DNA from: Jeotgalibacillus haloalkalitolerans
GTDB lineage: Bacteria; Bacillota; Bacilli; Bacillales; Jeotgalibacillaceae
DNA length: 64,000 bases
Direction: 5' to 3'
Assembly (NCBI RefSeq): GCF_034427455.1
Contig: NZ_JAXQNN010000002.1
Coordinates: 682,001-746,000, forward strand
The first letter of the stretch is position 1. Each line of letters starts with the position of its first letter. The position numbers and the translations under genes were made by a program. The notes beneath the pieces were generated by a model. The model saw only the letters and a program-made list of their open reading frames with translations, was not told the origin of the DNA and did no database searches. Below, piece after piece: positions 1-6,594 of the stretch.

Positions 1-747
1 GGCATCCGTGATTTGAAATAGCATGTCATTCAGCCAGCTCTGCCCCTGCTCGTCCTGCTTGTTCATTGCACCGCCAAGCTCGTCAATGATAAGCAGGTCG
101 CATGATTTCAGCATGTCTAATATTTTTGATTCACTGATGTCACTGTCTTTCCGCCACGTGGCCTTAATCTTGGTGACCAGCTCCGGCAAGTTGATAAAGA
201 TGACTGTGATCCCCTCAGTGCCGTCCGGCTTCGTGTAGGTAGAACCTAACTCTATGACTCTTTTAGCAATCGCTACTGCAAGGTGACTTTTCCCAAGTCC
301 ATACATGCCATGGAGCAGCAACCCAATGTCATTCTCTTCGTTCAGGTTCTTCGGGAAGTTCTCGGCGAACCTTCTGCAATCATTCAATGCTTTTGCCTGG
401 CTTTCATTAGCCGGCTTGTAATTATCGAACCCTGCTTTTTTTAAGCGCGGTGGAATGATGCTGTAAAGATTAAAGTGATCCTGCAGGCGGTGCATCCTTT
501 CCTTACGTGCATTTTCTTTAGCGGCTGCTGCGAGCTGCTGATCTTCCTGCAGAATGTGATCACAGTACATGCAGTATTCTTTGCCTGACTCATCAATCAT
601 CAGGACCCGGTTACAAGCCGGTAAATCATCACCTGCATGTTTGTTCTGGCAACGGTTAGAACTTGCCTGCGGAATTCTTCCGGCGTTCAATAGCTTCTTG
701 CCAATCTTCGCCAAACTCTCCGGGTCCTTGTGCTTTAGCTGGCTCAC
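1..747 (-). CDS. Phage DnaC-like helicase loader ATPase (3' end beyond window)
   Basis: AAA+ ATPase of the DnaC/IstB type, expected to load the replicative helicase onto phage DNA. 249 codons are visible and the C-terminus lies off the left edge. Four cysteines (about residues 33, 45, 59, 62) form a probable N-terminal zinc site. Walker A GMYGLGKS is at about 147-154 and Walker B LLIIDE at about 218-223. The GTG start at 747 is chosen because GGAGGTG lies just upstream and the reading frame stays open from there through the cysteines. This start lies inside the end of the upstream DnaD-like gene, an overlap of 92 bases in another frame. The pair DnaD-like then DnaC-like is a standard phage replication module. 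The family is secure; the start is likely. Confidence 0.85.
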   Translation of the reverse strand, partial: MSQLKHKDPESLAKIGKKLLNAGRIPQASSNRCQNKHAGDDLPACNRVLMIDESGKEYCMYCDHILQEDQQLAAAAKENARKERMHRLQDHFNLYSIIPPRLKKAGFDNYKPANESQAKALNDCRRFAENFPKNLNEENDIGLLLHGMYGLGKSHLAVAIAKRVIELGSTYTKPDGTEGITVIFINLPELVTKIKATWRKDSDISESKILDMLKSCDLLIIDELGGAMNKQDEQGQSWLNDMLFQITDA

Positions 748-1480
748 GTTTCTTCACCTCCGGCTGATTAAGGTATGATTCGAATTTTGGAGAAAAGAGT
801 GTTATTGGTCTGAGGTATTGTTCCATCTCAGGGTTGCCTTTCCACTCTGCAGTCTTTTTGTTAATCACTGATTTAAAATCATCCAGTGTATACTGTTCGT
901 TCCAGCGGGCTTTAATCAGGTCTTTTGTTTTTTTAGAACTTGCCCTGAATTTCGTACCAGCAATTTTATTTAGATATTCGATAATTTCAAAGAAAGGGAT
1001 ATATTCTTTTTCTTTCTCTTCTTCTAATTCTTCTTCTAGTTCTATGTCCGTTACTTCTCCGTTACATGTAACGTTACTGTTTTCTTTCTGAATTCTTTTA
1101 TTTTCGCGGTGTTTGGCTACCCGCTCACGTGTATCTTTTCTAATCTTTTCCAGACTTGAGGTGTTCTGATGCTTCTCCCAATTTGCAACTCTTACAAAAT
1201 TATCCTGTTCTATCTCTATCATTCCGAAGTTTTTAAACGTCTGTAACGCTAACCGAACCGTATTAAGCGGACGATTGAAAATAGTGGACAGCATTTCATC
1301 TGTGTAAGGGATATTCTCACTCAGGTAGATATAACCGCTGGCATTCGTTTTACCGGCTTGTGCCAGTAACTTCACCCATATAATTAAGATCGTGTCAGCC
1401 TCAGGCATGCTCTCAATAAGACGAATCTTTTCATCTTCAAACATCTGAGTGCTTAACTTAATCCATTTAACTTCAGACAA
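656..1480 (-). CDS. Phage replisome organiser, DnaD-like
   Basis: A 274-residue phage replication initiation protein, expected to bind the phage origin and recruit the helicase loader encoded just downstream. The N-terminal half (about 1-110) matches the phage replisome organiser winged-helix domain (VKWIKLSTQMFEDEKI, later VANWEKHQN). A lysine/glutamate-rich linker follows (about 125-158). The C-terminal part (about 165-245, with EIIEYLNKIAG and later FESYLNQ) matches the conserved C-terminal domain of these proteins. The start is TTG with AAAAGGAG upstream. The length is normal for the family. Origins of such phages often lie inside this gene; I did not find clear iterons. Confidence 0.85.
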   Translation of the reverse strand: MSEVKWIKLSTQMFEDEKIRLIESMPEADTILIIWVKLLAQAGKTNASGYIYLSENIPYTDEMLSTIFNRPLNTVRLALQTFKNFGMIEIEQDNFVRVANWEKHQNTSSLEKIRKDTRERVAKHRENKRIQKENSNVTCNGEVTDIELEEELEEEKEKEYIPFFEIIEYLNKIAGTKFRASSKKTKDLIKARWNEQYTLDDFKSVINKKTAEWKGNPEMEQYLRPITLFSPKFESYLNQPEVKKREPAKAQGPGEFGEDWQEAIERRKNSAGKF

Positions 1481-1509
1481 TTAAAACACTCCTTTTCGTT
1501 ACTTGATTG

Positions 1510-1842
1510 CTAATCTATTTTGATGCCTTTTGCTTTTAATGCCGCTCCGCATAAGGCCATTGGAACTGTTTCTGCATAATGGAAAGATAGCAGCCATCCC
1601 GCATCATCTCGAATGGTCACACAATGTTGCCCTGCATCTCTTCCGGTCTCAATCTCAACTCTGTGAAACTGATCTATGACCATAAATGCATTTTCAATGT
1701 TCTTTGTAGGCTGGTAATCACCAGGTATATAAAGAACATCATCACCTGCATAAACTTCAATGACGTCTATGTTTTCGTGACAGAACACATTCCATTCCAT
1801 TACTTTCTCAGCAATTATTCTATCGATTTTAAATTCAGCCAT
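1510..1842 (-). CDS. Phage ABA-sandwich (BC1872-like) protein
   Basis: A 110-residue protein of unknown function. It opens with an IIAEKVMEW segment and ends with TVPMALCGAALKAKG, the pattern remembered for the phage ABA sandwich domain proteins (BC1872 family), which sit in early regions of Bacillus-group phages. The ATG is preceded by AAGGGGGG. It lies between the antirepressor gene (17 bases upstream) and the DnaD-like gene, so it is part of the leftward early transcript. No catalytic motif is visible and no role is assigned. Family assignment is from memory of the pattern. Confidence 0.6.
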   Translation of the reverse strand: MAEFKIDRIIAEKVMEWNVFCHENIDVIEVYAGDDVLYIPGDYQPTKNIENAFMVIDQFHRVEIETGRDAGQHCVTIRDDAGWLLSFHYAETVPMALCGAALKAKGIKID

Positions 1843-1859
1843 CGTAAACCCCCCTTACC

Positions 1860-2582
1860 TCATTCAACTGCTCTTTGACCTAAATACTTGTTTAGGAAGT
1901 ACTGCTGTCCTTTACCAGTGACTTTCGTTGTCGTGTTCACTGAGACAAATCCATCTGAGTGTGTGATAGTAGTCTCTTTGATCTGAAAAAGGTCCATGTT
2001 CATAGCGCGCTGAGTTGGGCTGTTGAAGCTGGCACCTTTCTTCTTGATCAGGTACCCTTCATCACGTAGCTGTTTAAATAATCTGTTCTGCCCGGTATCA
2101 TATCCGTTTTGTTTTAGTAGCTTGGCCAGGTCCCCAATAAGGATGCTGTCAAAAGATGCTGAAACTGCTTCCGCAAATAAAACCTTAGGCTGATCGATGA
2201 GCATCTTGGCTTCTAATTCTTTATAATTTCTGTCTGCGATCTGCAGGGCTCTTTTCATTGTGGCTTCTGGACTGTTCCACAACTTCTCCAGATGGATAAA
2301 GTACTGTCGGGCATGTTTGCCTTTTTCATTGCGCTGAAGCATAGCAAGTTCTTTTGCCATATCAACTTTGATATGGTGGTCAGTTATGTTTTGACCAGTC
2401 AAAGAGGTAGGACATTTTTGGGTCACCTTTAAAAAGTCAGCGCCTTCGACAAATCCATAATCAAGCATTCTTGCAAACCATTTTTTGTATTCAGTGCCGA
2501 TCTCTAAAAACTCATGTAATTCGCGTCCGCTGACAATAATTTCATCATTCTGATCTCGCTCTGTTTTAATCAATTCGTTCAT
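1860..2582 (-). CDS. Phage antirepressor, AntA/AntB plus KilAC domains
   Basis: A 240-residue two-domain antirepressor. Residues about 8-105 match the AntA/AntB domain (VSGRELHEFLEIGTEYKKWF; later KGKHARQYFIHLEKLW). Residues about 130-235 match the KilAC DNA-binding domain (GDLAKLLKQNGYDTGQNRLF; YLIKKKGA; KVTGKGQQYFLNKYL). Known members relieve repression by a phage CI-type protein, which here is encoded by the rightward gene at 4521. A good ribosome site (GGAGG) precedes the ATG. It follows a 110-base gap with an inverted repeat, suggesting its own control. Confidence 0.85.
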   Translation of the reverse strand: MNELIKTERDQNDEIIVSGRELHEFLEIGTEYKKWFARMLDYGFVEGADFLKVTQKCPTSLTGQNITDHHIKVDMAKELAMLQRNEKGKHARQYFIHLEKLWNSPEATMKRALQIADRNYKELEAKMLIDQPKVLFAEAVSASFDSILIGDLAKLLKQNGYDTGQNRLFKQLRDEGYLIKKKGASFNSPTQRAMNMDLFQIKETTITHSDGFVSVNTTTKVTGKGQQYFLNKYLGQRAVE

Positions 2583-2628
2583 GCAGACGTGCCTCCTTAA
2601 TAAAAATATTGAAAATGAAGCACAGGTC

Positions 2629-2664
2629 TGATAGCATTAAGTCAACAATTTATATGTGCTATCA
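2629..2664. promoter_or_regulatory. Inverted repeat upstream of the antirepressor gene
   Basis: TGATAGCA (2629-2636) and TGCTATCA (2657-2664) form an 8-base inverted repeat separated by 20 bases, upstream of the antirepressor start at 2582. On the minus strand the spacer contains TTGACT, a possible -35 element, but I could not find a matching -10. It differs from the dyads near the repressor gene. It could be an operator or an RNA hairpin. Confidence 0.35.
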
Positions 2665-2670
2665 AACCCT

Positions 2671-2706
2671 AACCGTCCAGGTACCAGCTGGTCGGTTATT
2701 TTTTTG
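2671..2706 (+). terminator. Hairpin with T-run on the plus strand
   Basis: AACCGTCCAG (2671-2680) pairs with CTGGTCGGTT (2688-2697) with one mismatch and is followed on the plus strand by ATTTTTTTG. It therefore has terminator form for rightward transcription, although all genes here run leftward. The stem includes the stop codon (2696-2698) of the 62-codon gene. Confidence 0.45.
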
Positions 2707-2884
2707 CTTCGTAAAGTTCTGCAGGTGCATATGCATATCTTTCAACGCCTTTGATTGCACTTTTCGTTGACTGCTTTGCAATTTTCACAGCATCTTCAAT
2801 CTCATCTGATTCAGTGACCACGTAAGAAAATCCATTCGCTCGATGTTCAGGTATTACGCGCCAGATCGTAACATCCTTATTCAT
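2696..2884 (-). CDS. Small phage protein, unknown function (62 aa)
   Basis: A 62-residue protein, not recognised. It begins MNKDVTIWRVIPEHR and is mixed in charge with no membrane segment. The frame is open for 21 more codons upstream, but AAAGGGGTGAG lies five bases before the ATG at 2884, and this ATG overlaps the stop of the preceding small gene as ATGA. Both points favour the shorter form. It is the last of three tightly coupled small genes (3083 to 2696) in the early phage region. Confidence 0.65.
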   Translation of the reverse strand: MNKDVTIWRVIPEHRANGFSYVVTESDEIEDAVKIAKQSTKSAIKGVERYAYAPAELYEAKK

Positions 2885-2982
2885 GACCTCACCCCTTTCT
2901 GATGAGCAGTGATAATCAACCGCTCTTTTAAACTCGCTTTCTCCCAATAGCGCTTATCCAAGAACCGCTTAATCGCATTCAT
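2881..2982 (-). CDS. Very small basic phage protein (33 aa)
   Basis: Reading the minus strand gives a 33-codon frame, starting MNAIKRFLDKRYWEK and ending HQKGVRS. It has many lysine and arginine residues and no recognised family. Its ATG overlaps the stop of the 34-codon gene before it (ATGA, 2982-2979) and its own stop overlaps the next start (ATGA, 2884-2881). This arrangement at both ends supports coupled translation. It has only a weak ribosome site of its own. Its function is unknown. Confidence 0.5.
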   Translation of the reverse strand: MNAIKRFLDKRYWEKASLKERLIITAHQKGVRS

Positions 2983-3083
2983 TTATTTTTGGTCTCTTCA
3001 CTAGCTGTATAGAACATCCCACAGAATCCAATAAGCATGATGCCTGCTGCTGATCCCATGAAGATAAATTCAAGTCCACCCAT
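2979..3083 (-). CDS. Single-pass membrane microprotein (34 aa)
   Basis: A 34-codon frame starting MGGLEFIFMGSAAGIMLIGF and ending in a charged tail with KNK. Residues about 4-26 are hydrophobic and could span the membrane once. GGAGTGAAG lies upstream of the ATG at a good distance. It opens the three-gene coupled cassette of the phage early region. No family is recognised; small hydrophobic early phage proteins of this kind are common but mostly uncharacterised. Confidence 0.55.
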   Translation of the reverse strand: MGGLEFIFMGSAAGIMLIGFCGMFYTASEETKNK

Positions 3084-3106
3084 CGTTCTTCACTCCAATC
3101 TATTGA

Positions 3107-3316
3107 TCATTCTTGTGGTTTCAGCCGGAATGACGCGGCATAGAGTAAAACTGAAATCGTTTCTCTATATGGATTAATTTCAATCCACTGACCCTTATGC
3201 ATATATTCAACAGACTCTCCGGTCGCAATAGCAGTTGCTGCACCTTCCCTGGTCATATGTCCTCTTTTGGCTAAAAACTCTCTTGCTTCTTCATCGCTGA
3301 GAACTTGCATCGGCAT
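3107..3316 (-). CDS. Small phage protein, unknown function (69 aa)
   Basis: A 69-residue protein, starting MPMQVLSDEEAREFLAKRG, with a helical N-terminal part and a C-terminal segment rich in aromatic and branched residues. It is not recognised. A TTG start seven codons earlier is possible, but AAAGGTGG lies eight bases before the ATG at 3316. It overlaps the end of the upstream zinc-ribbon gene by 26 bases in another frame. It sits in the leftward early phage transcript. Confidence 0.6.
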   Translation of the reverse strand: MPMQVLSDEEAREFLAKRGHMTREGAATAIATGESVEYMHKGQWIEINPYRETISVLLYAASFRLKPQE

Positions 3317-3488
3317 ACTCAGAACCACCTTTCTCAATCACTTCAATTTTCCAACCGCACTTGCACATTCTTCGGTAAGTAACATCATCGACATAAACCA
3401 TTCCAGATCCATTTCCAATCTCTGAACTGCCGCATTTCTGACATTCAGCATGTTGCTTGCTAAGTTCCATTAGTCGTTCAAGACTCAT
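3291..3488 (-). CDS. DUF3797-like zinc-ribbon phage protein
   Basis: A 65-residue protein with CQKCG near residue 16 and CKCGW near residue 43, a pattern expected to bind one zinc ion. The stretch GSSEIGNGSGMVYVDD between them matches my recollection of DUF3797 proteins of Bacillus phages, whose function is unknown. The last 26 bases overlap the next small gene. It is short, intact and in the early leftward unit. Confidence 0.65.
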   Translation of the reverse strand: MSLERLMELSKQHAECQKCGSSEIGNGSGMVYVDDVTYRRMCKCGWKIEVIEKGGSEYADASSQR

Positions 3489-3527
3489 CTCACTTCACCA
3501 TCACTTTCAATTGTTCTGTGTTATTAA

Positions 3528-3752
3528 TTAATACCAAGTACCATCTGGGCAGTAGTGCCACCAGTTACCGTCATCAAAATGCACATTTAAGCAATTCTCT
3601 TTCTTGTTAAATTTCACTTTCACGATGTTGTTCGCTGAATACATCAGACGTTCTGCCTCGCCCATTGACTTGGTACGCTTCGCATGAACAGCTTCTAAGA
3701 CCCTGTACATGTCATCTGAAAGGTGTCTTGCTGCCGATATTTTTCTACTCAT
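3528..3752 (-). CDS. Small phage protein, unknown function (74 aa)
   Basis: Starting MSRKISAARHLSDDM, the protein has a basic helical first half and a C-terminal half with aromatic residues (NVHFDDGNWWHYCPDGTWY). It is not recognised. The frame also offers an ATG seven codons upstream, but those codons are themselves the AGGAGGGG ribosome site for the ATG at 3752, so the shorter form is preferred. It lies downstream of the excisionase-like gene in the early region. Confidence 0.6.
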   Translation of the reverse strand: MSRKISAARHLSDDMYRVLEAVHAKRTKSMGEAERLMYSANNIVKVKFNKKENCLNVHFDDGNWWHYCPDGTWY

Positions 3753-3794
3753 TCCGAATCCCCTCCTACTCATTCAGCGACTCTTTATGGACGC

Positions 3795-4064
3795 TCAACC
3801 AACTTCACTAGATTGGTTAATCCCAATATGAAAATCAGTTACGTTTTGTAAATCAGAAAAGTCTTTTCCGTTATTCCGGCGTAGAAAGTCTTCCAATTCA
3901 TAGCAGGTTACTTTTAACCGCCCCAACTTCAGAGCGGTTAAGTGCCCTGAATCAATCAACTTGTAGATCATGTTCTTGTTTGTCTTCAAGAGTGTCGCTA
4001 CTTCTGAAACATCATAAAGTTGTGGCAGACCTGATGAAACATGAAATTCAAATTGTTGTGACAT
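3795..4064 (-). CDS. Excisionase-like helix-turn-helix DNA-binding protein
   Basis: An 89-residue protein whose central segment (about 16-70, YDVSEVATLLKTNKNMIYKL and later ALKLGRLKVTCYELEDFLRR) matches the MerR/excisionase-type helix-turn-helix family. Such proteins bend attachment-site DNA to direct the integrase toward excision, or act as regulators. The ATG at 4064 is preceded by AGGAGGGGG; the frame extends 20 codons further up but lacks a better site. It lies second in the leftward operon, so it would be made when repression is lifted. Excisionase role is inferred. Confidence 0.65.
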   Translation of the reverse strand: MSQQFEFHVSSGLPQLYDVSEVATLLKTNKNMIYKLIDSGHLTALKLGRLKVTCYELEDFLRRNNGKDFSDLQNVTDFHIGINQSSEVG

Positions 4065-4104
4065 TGTGATCCCCCTCCTAATTGGAAGATGGTAAATTGA
4101 ATCG

Positions 4105-4356
4105 TTAACCATCTTCACTGTCACTAGATTTAAATTCTACTGTCTCTCCAAAAAAAATATGGTTAATCGGAAAGTTGTAAACCTGTTGAATTTTACGCTG
4201 CCATATCGGTGAAACTAAACCCGGGTTTGCTTCCCACTTTACGAGCGTACTGTGCGAAATGCCGATAAGTTTAGATGCATTCATGATTGTAAGTCCTGCA
4301 TTTACTCTGGCTGCTTTCAACGTAATCTGAGGCATTTCATGGAATAATACCATCAT
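4105..4356 (-). CDS. Cro-like transcriptional regulator
   Basis: An 83-residue helix-turn-helix protein (ITLKAARVNAGLTIMNASKL then GISHSTLVKWEANPG) of the XRE/Cro type. It is the first gene of the leftward early operon and is divergent from the repressor gene at 4521, the classical Cro position. AAAGGAGG precedes the ATG. It should bind the same dyad operators (4385-4470) and switch off repressor synthesis during lytic growth; this is inferred from position and fold. Confidence 0.75.
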   Translation of the reverse strand: MMVLFHEMPQITLKAARVNAGLTIMNASKLIGISHSTLVKWEANPGLVSPIWQRKIQQVYNFPINHIFFGETVEFKSSDSEDG

Positions 4357-4377
4357 CCGACCTCCTTTCTGATTTTC

Positions 4378-4406
4378 ATCATACTAGAATTAAATTCTAT
4401 TGTAAA
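4378..4406 (-). promoter_or_regulatory. Leftward early promoter (PR-like)
   Basis: On the minus strand, TTTACA (4401-4406), a 17-base spacer and TATGAT (4378-4383) form a good sigma-A promoter 22 bases before the cro-like start. The spacer contains the perfect dyad operator at 4385-4399, so repressor binding would sit between -35 and -10. Confidence 0.75.
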
Positions 4407-4470
4407 GCCAAAATAGATTAAAATTCTATTTAAGTTGAATTTTTGATTGATAAAGTAGAATAAAATGCTA
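4385..4470. promoter_or_regulatory. Three operator-like dyads of the immunity switch
   Basis: TAGAATTAAATTCTA (4385-4399) is a perfect 7-1-7 palindrome. TAGATTAAAATTCTA (4414-4428) and TAGAATAAAATGCTA (4456-4470) are degenerate copies. The first lies in the leftward promoter spacer and the third overlaps the start of the -10 of the repressor promoter. They are probable binding sites for the CI-like and Cro-like proteins. This is read directly from the sequence; binding is inferred. Confidence 0.7.
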
Positions 4471-4474
4471 TAAT
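4447..4474 (+). promoter_or_regulatory. Promoter of the repressor-immA-int operon
   Basis: TTGATA (4447-4452), a 16-base spacer and TATAAT (4469-4474), 46 bases before the repressor start. The third operator-like dyad (4456-4470) covers the spacer and the first two bases of the -10, so autoregulation is likely. Confidence 0.7.
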
Positions 4475-4520
4475 ATAACCAAATAATGAGAACGAAAAAC
4501 ATTTCAGAAGGAGCAAAACA

Positions 4521-4862
4521 ATGACTGAAAAAGAAATGACTGAAATATTATCTGAGAATCTTAAAAAACTTTTAAGGGAATATAACATGACTCAAAGTCA
4601 GTTAAGCAAAATTGCTGGCGTGTCTGAATCTACAGTAGGTAAATGGGTTTTAAAAAAATCTTTTCCACGTATGGGTGTAATTCAAAAAATTGCAGATCAT
4701 TTTAATTTGCCTAAAAGTTATCTCTTAGAAGAAGATCAGCAAAGCAATAGTAGGAAGGCTAAATTACAAACTATCGCTGCTCATATAGATGAAGATGTAA
4801 CCGATGAGGAGCTTGAGGACATCATGGAGTATATCGAATTTATAAAAAACAAGCGGAAGTGA
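4521..4862 (+). CDS. CI/ImmR-like phage repressor
   Basis: A 113-residue XRE-family repressor. The helix-turn-helix covers about residues 12-68 (LREYNMTQSQLSKIAGVSES then TVGKWVLKKSFPR). The short acidic C-terminal part (about 75-113, ending IEFIKNKRK) contains no LexA-type protease domain. Repressors of this build (ImmR of ICEBs1, phi105-type) are inactivated by a separate ImmA protease, and such a gene follows 11 bases downstream. It should hold down the leftward early promoter. Confidence 0.85.
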   Translation: MTEKEMTEILSENLKKLLREYNMTQSQLSKIAGVSESTVGKWVLKKSFPRMGVIQKIADHFNLPKSYLLEEDQQSNSRKAKLQTIAAHIDEDVTDEELEDIMEYIEFIKNKRK

Positions 4863-4873
4863 CGTGAAGGTTT

Positions 4874-5350
4874 GTGAGATATGAGAAGCTAATGGATCAG
4901 TATCCTCAGTGTACTTTTGAAGAAGATGATAATATGCCATATAAGTTACCAGGGATTATTGTAGATAATTTCATTACCATAAATAAGAATAGATCCCTTT
5001 ATGAAAAACATTTTATTTTGGCTGAAGAGATCGGTCATTATTTAACAACTGCTGGAGATATAACGAAATTAAATAGTGTTCCTAAAGTAAAAGCTGAAGT
5101 AGTAGCCAGACGTTGGGGTTATGAAAAGATAATCTCTTTAGACGATTTAGTCTCATGTTTTGAAAAGAATCATCTTACTGCTGAAGATGTTGCTCATGAC
5201 TTTGAAATTGAATTGGATGCCTTAAAGATTATTCTTGATCATTATTTTGATAAATACGGCCCGTCTGTTAAGCATAAAGGATACATAATCAATTTTGACC
5301 CATTCATTGCAATTAACTTAAAAACACTGGAAGGGGGTGAATATCTATGA
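4874..5350 (+). CDS. ImmA/IrrE-type metallo-endopeptidase
   Basis: A 158-residue putative anti-repressor protease. The zinc-site segment is KHFILAEEIGHYLTT (about residues 45-59): E51-E52-x-x-H55, with alanine where the classical HExxH motif has its first histidine. Many phage ImmA-like proteins carry this LAEExGH variant. In ICEBs1, ImmA cleaves the repressor ImmR; the same is inferred here because the repressor lacks its own protease domain. The start is GTG at 4874 (GAAGG upstream, short spacing); an ATG at 4892 is an alternative. Its stop overlaps the integrase start as ATGA. Confidence 0.75.
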   Translation: MRYEKLMDQYPQCTFEEDDNMPYKLPGIIVDNFITINKNRSLYEKHFILAEEIGHYLTTAGDITKLNSVPKVKAEVVARRWGYEKIISLDDLVSCFEKNHLTAEDVAHDFEIELDALKIILDHYFDKYGPSVKHKGYIINFDPFIAINLKTLEGGEYL

Positions 5351-6525
5351 AAGGCGGAGTAAGAAAAAGAGGCGGTACCTGGTACTATTATTTTGATTTG
5401 GGTATGGTCGATGGTAAACGTAAGAAGATAGAACGATCAGCTGAAGGTGCTCAATCGAAGGGTGAAGCTGAAAGAGTGTTGCGTAGGAAGATCCTTGAAT
5501 ATGAAAATGCCGGCACGGTTTTTAAGCCGTCTGAAATGACGCTGCATGACTTCCTCATGTTTTGGCAGAAAGAATATGTAGAGCTTAAGTTGAAGCCAAA
5601 TACACAATACAATTATGAAAGCGTGATCAGAATTCATATATTACCTCACTTAGGTAAATATAAGTTAAAATCCTTAACTCCTCATGTGATGCAGCAATTT
5701 GTGAATTTGAAGGTCCGTGAAGGTAAGGCAAGAAAAACGATTGAGATCATGATTGGTATTTTGAACAAGTCATTAAAGCAGGCTGTATATCCGTATAAGT
5801 ACATCAATGAGAACCCTATGCAATATGTCGAACTGTTAATTGAAACGCCTAGAAAGGCAACAAGAGAAGATTTAAAGATACAGTCCAGAGAGAACCTTAA
5901 GTTACTGGGCGATAAGATCACTGAAGGTCATCCGTTCTATATACCTTATGTTATTGGTTTGAATGCCGCACTTCGAGTAGGTGAAACATGCGGGCTTGAA
6001 TGGAGACACATTGACTTTGAAGAAGGTGTCATCAATATTGAGCAGCAGCTTGTTGGCCGAAAACACAAAGTGAATGGCAAAGATAAAATATTCTGGGAGA
6101 TCGGTCCTCCTAAGAGTAAAGCTGGGTACCGCTCTATACCGGTAGGAAATAACCTTTTATCTATTTTGAAAAAAGAAAAGCGTAAGCAGCTAGAGAACCG
6201 TTTAAAGTACGGTGAACACTTTTTTACTTACGATGATCACGATTATGTATGTCGTAAAGAAAACGGAGAACGTTATACTCCTGCAGTCATCAAGTATCAA
6301 ACACGTGAACTTGTTAAGAAAAAACTTAAAATTGATTTTAATTACCACTCACTCAGACACACGCACGCAACGATGCTCATTGAAGCCGGTCAGCCTACAA
6401 AGACTGTTCAGCGTCGCCTGGGTCACAGCCGGGCGTCGATCACTGAAGATCGTTACGTACATCTGACTAAGAAAATGGCGAGAGATGCCGCCGATATTTT
6501 CGATACGATCACCAATCAATTATAA
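5347..6525 (+). CDS. int: Tyrosine site-specific integrase
   Basis: A 392-residue phage/ICE integrase. Residues 1-60 form an AP2-like arm-binding region (RKRGGTWYYYFDLGM), about 63-150 a SAM-like core-binding domain, and about 170-390 the catalytic domain. The catalytic residues visible are R210 (AALRVGE), probable K258, H334 and R337 (HSLRHTH), H360 (LGHSRAS) and nucleophile Y370 (EDRYVHL). It appears complete. It is the last gene of the repressor operon and overlaps immA by four bases. It ends 69 bases before the lepA stop, which places the attachment site in that gap or at the lepA end. Confidence 0.92.
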   Translation: MKGGVRKRGGTWYYYFDLGMVDGKRKKIERSAEGAQSKGEAERVLRRKILEYENAGTVFKPSEMTLHDFLMFWQKEYVELKLKPNTQYNYESVIRIHILPHLGKYKLKSLTPHVMQQFVNLKVREGKARKTIEIMIGILNKSLKQAVYPYKYINENPMQYVELLIETPRKATREDLKIQSRENLKLLGDKITEGHPFYIPYVIGLNAALRVGETCGLEWRHIDFEEGVINIEQQLVGRKHKVNGKDKIFWEIGPPKSKAGYRSIPVGNNLLSILKKEKRKQLENRLKYGEHFFTYDDHDYVCRKENGERYTPAVIKYQTRELVKKKLKIDFNYHSLRHTHATMLIEAGQPTKTVQRRLGHSRASITEDRYVHLTKKMARDAADIFDTITNQL

Positions 6526-6594
6526 ACCGGTGGCATATCGGTGGCAAACTCCACCATTTGAATATCCATTAAAACTCTTACCCCTTGATACGAC
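6526..6594. other. Probable attachment-site region between int and lepA
   Basis: The gap between the integrase and lepA stops. It contains two direct copies of CGGTGGCA (6528-6535 and 6539-6546), 11 bases apart, which is one helical turn, and GGTGG facing CCACC around 6540-6555. These could be integrase arm or core sites. The attachment core itself cannot be read without the other end of the element. Confidence 0.45.

Noticed and set aside
2582-2695. Possible gene between the antirepressor and the 62-codon gene
   Set aside because: Only inverted repeats and stop-rich sequence; no start with a ribosome site.
4378-4520. CRISPR-like repeats before the repressor gene
   Set aside because: The three units are palindromic operators with irregular spacing (29 and 42 bases) and no spacers of constant length.
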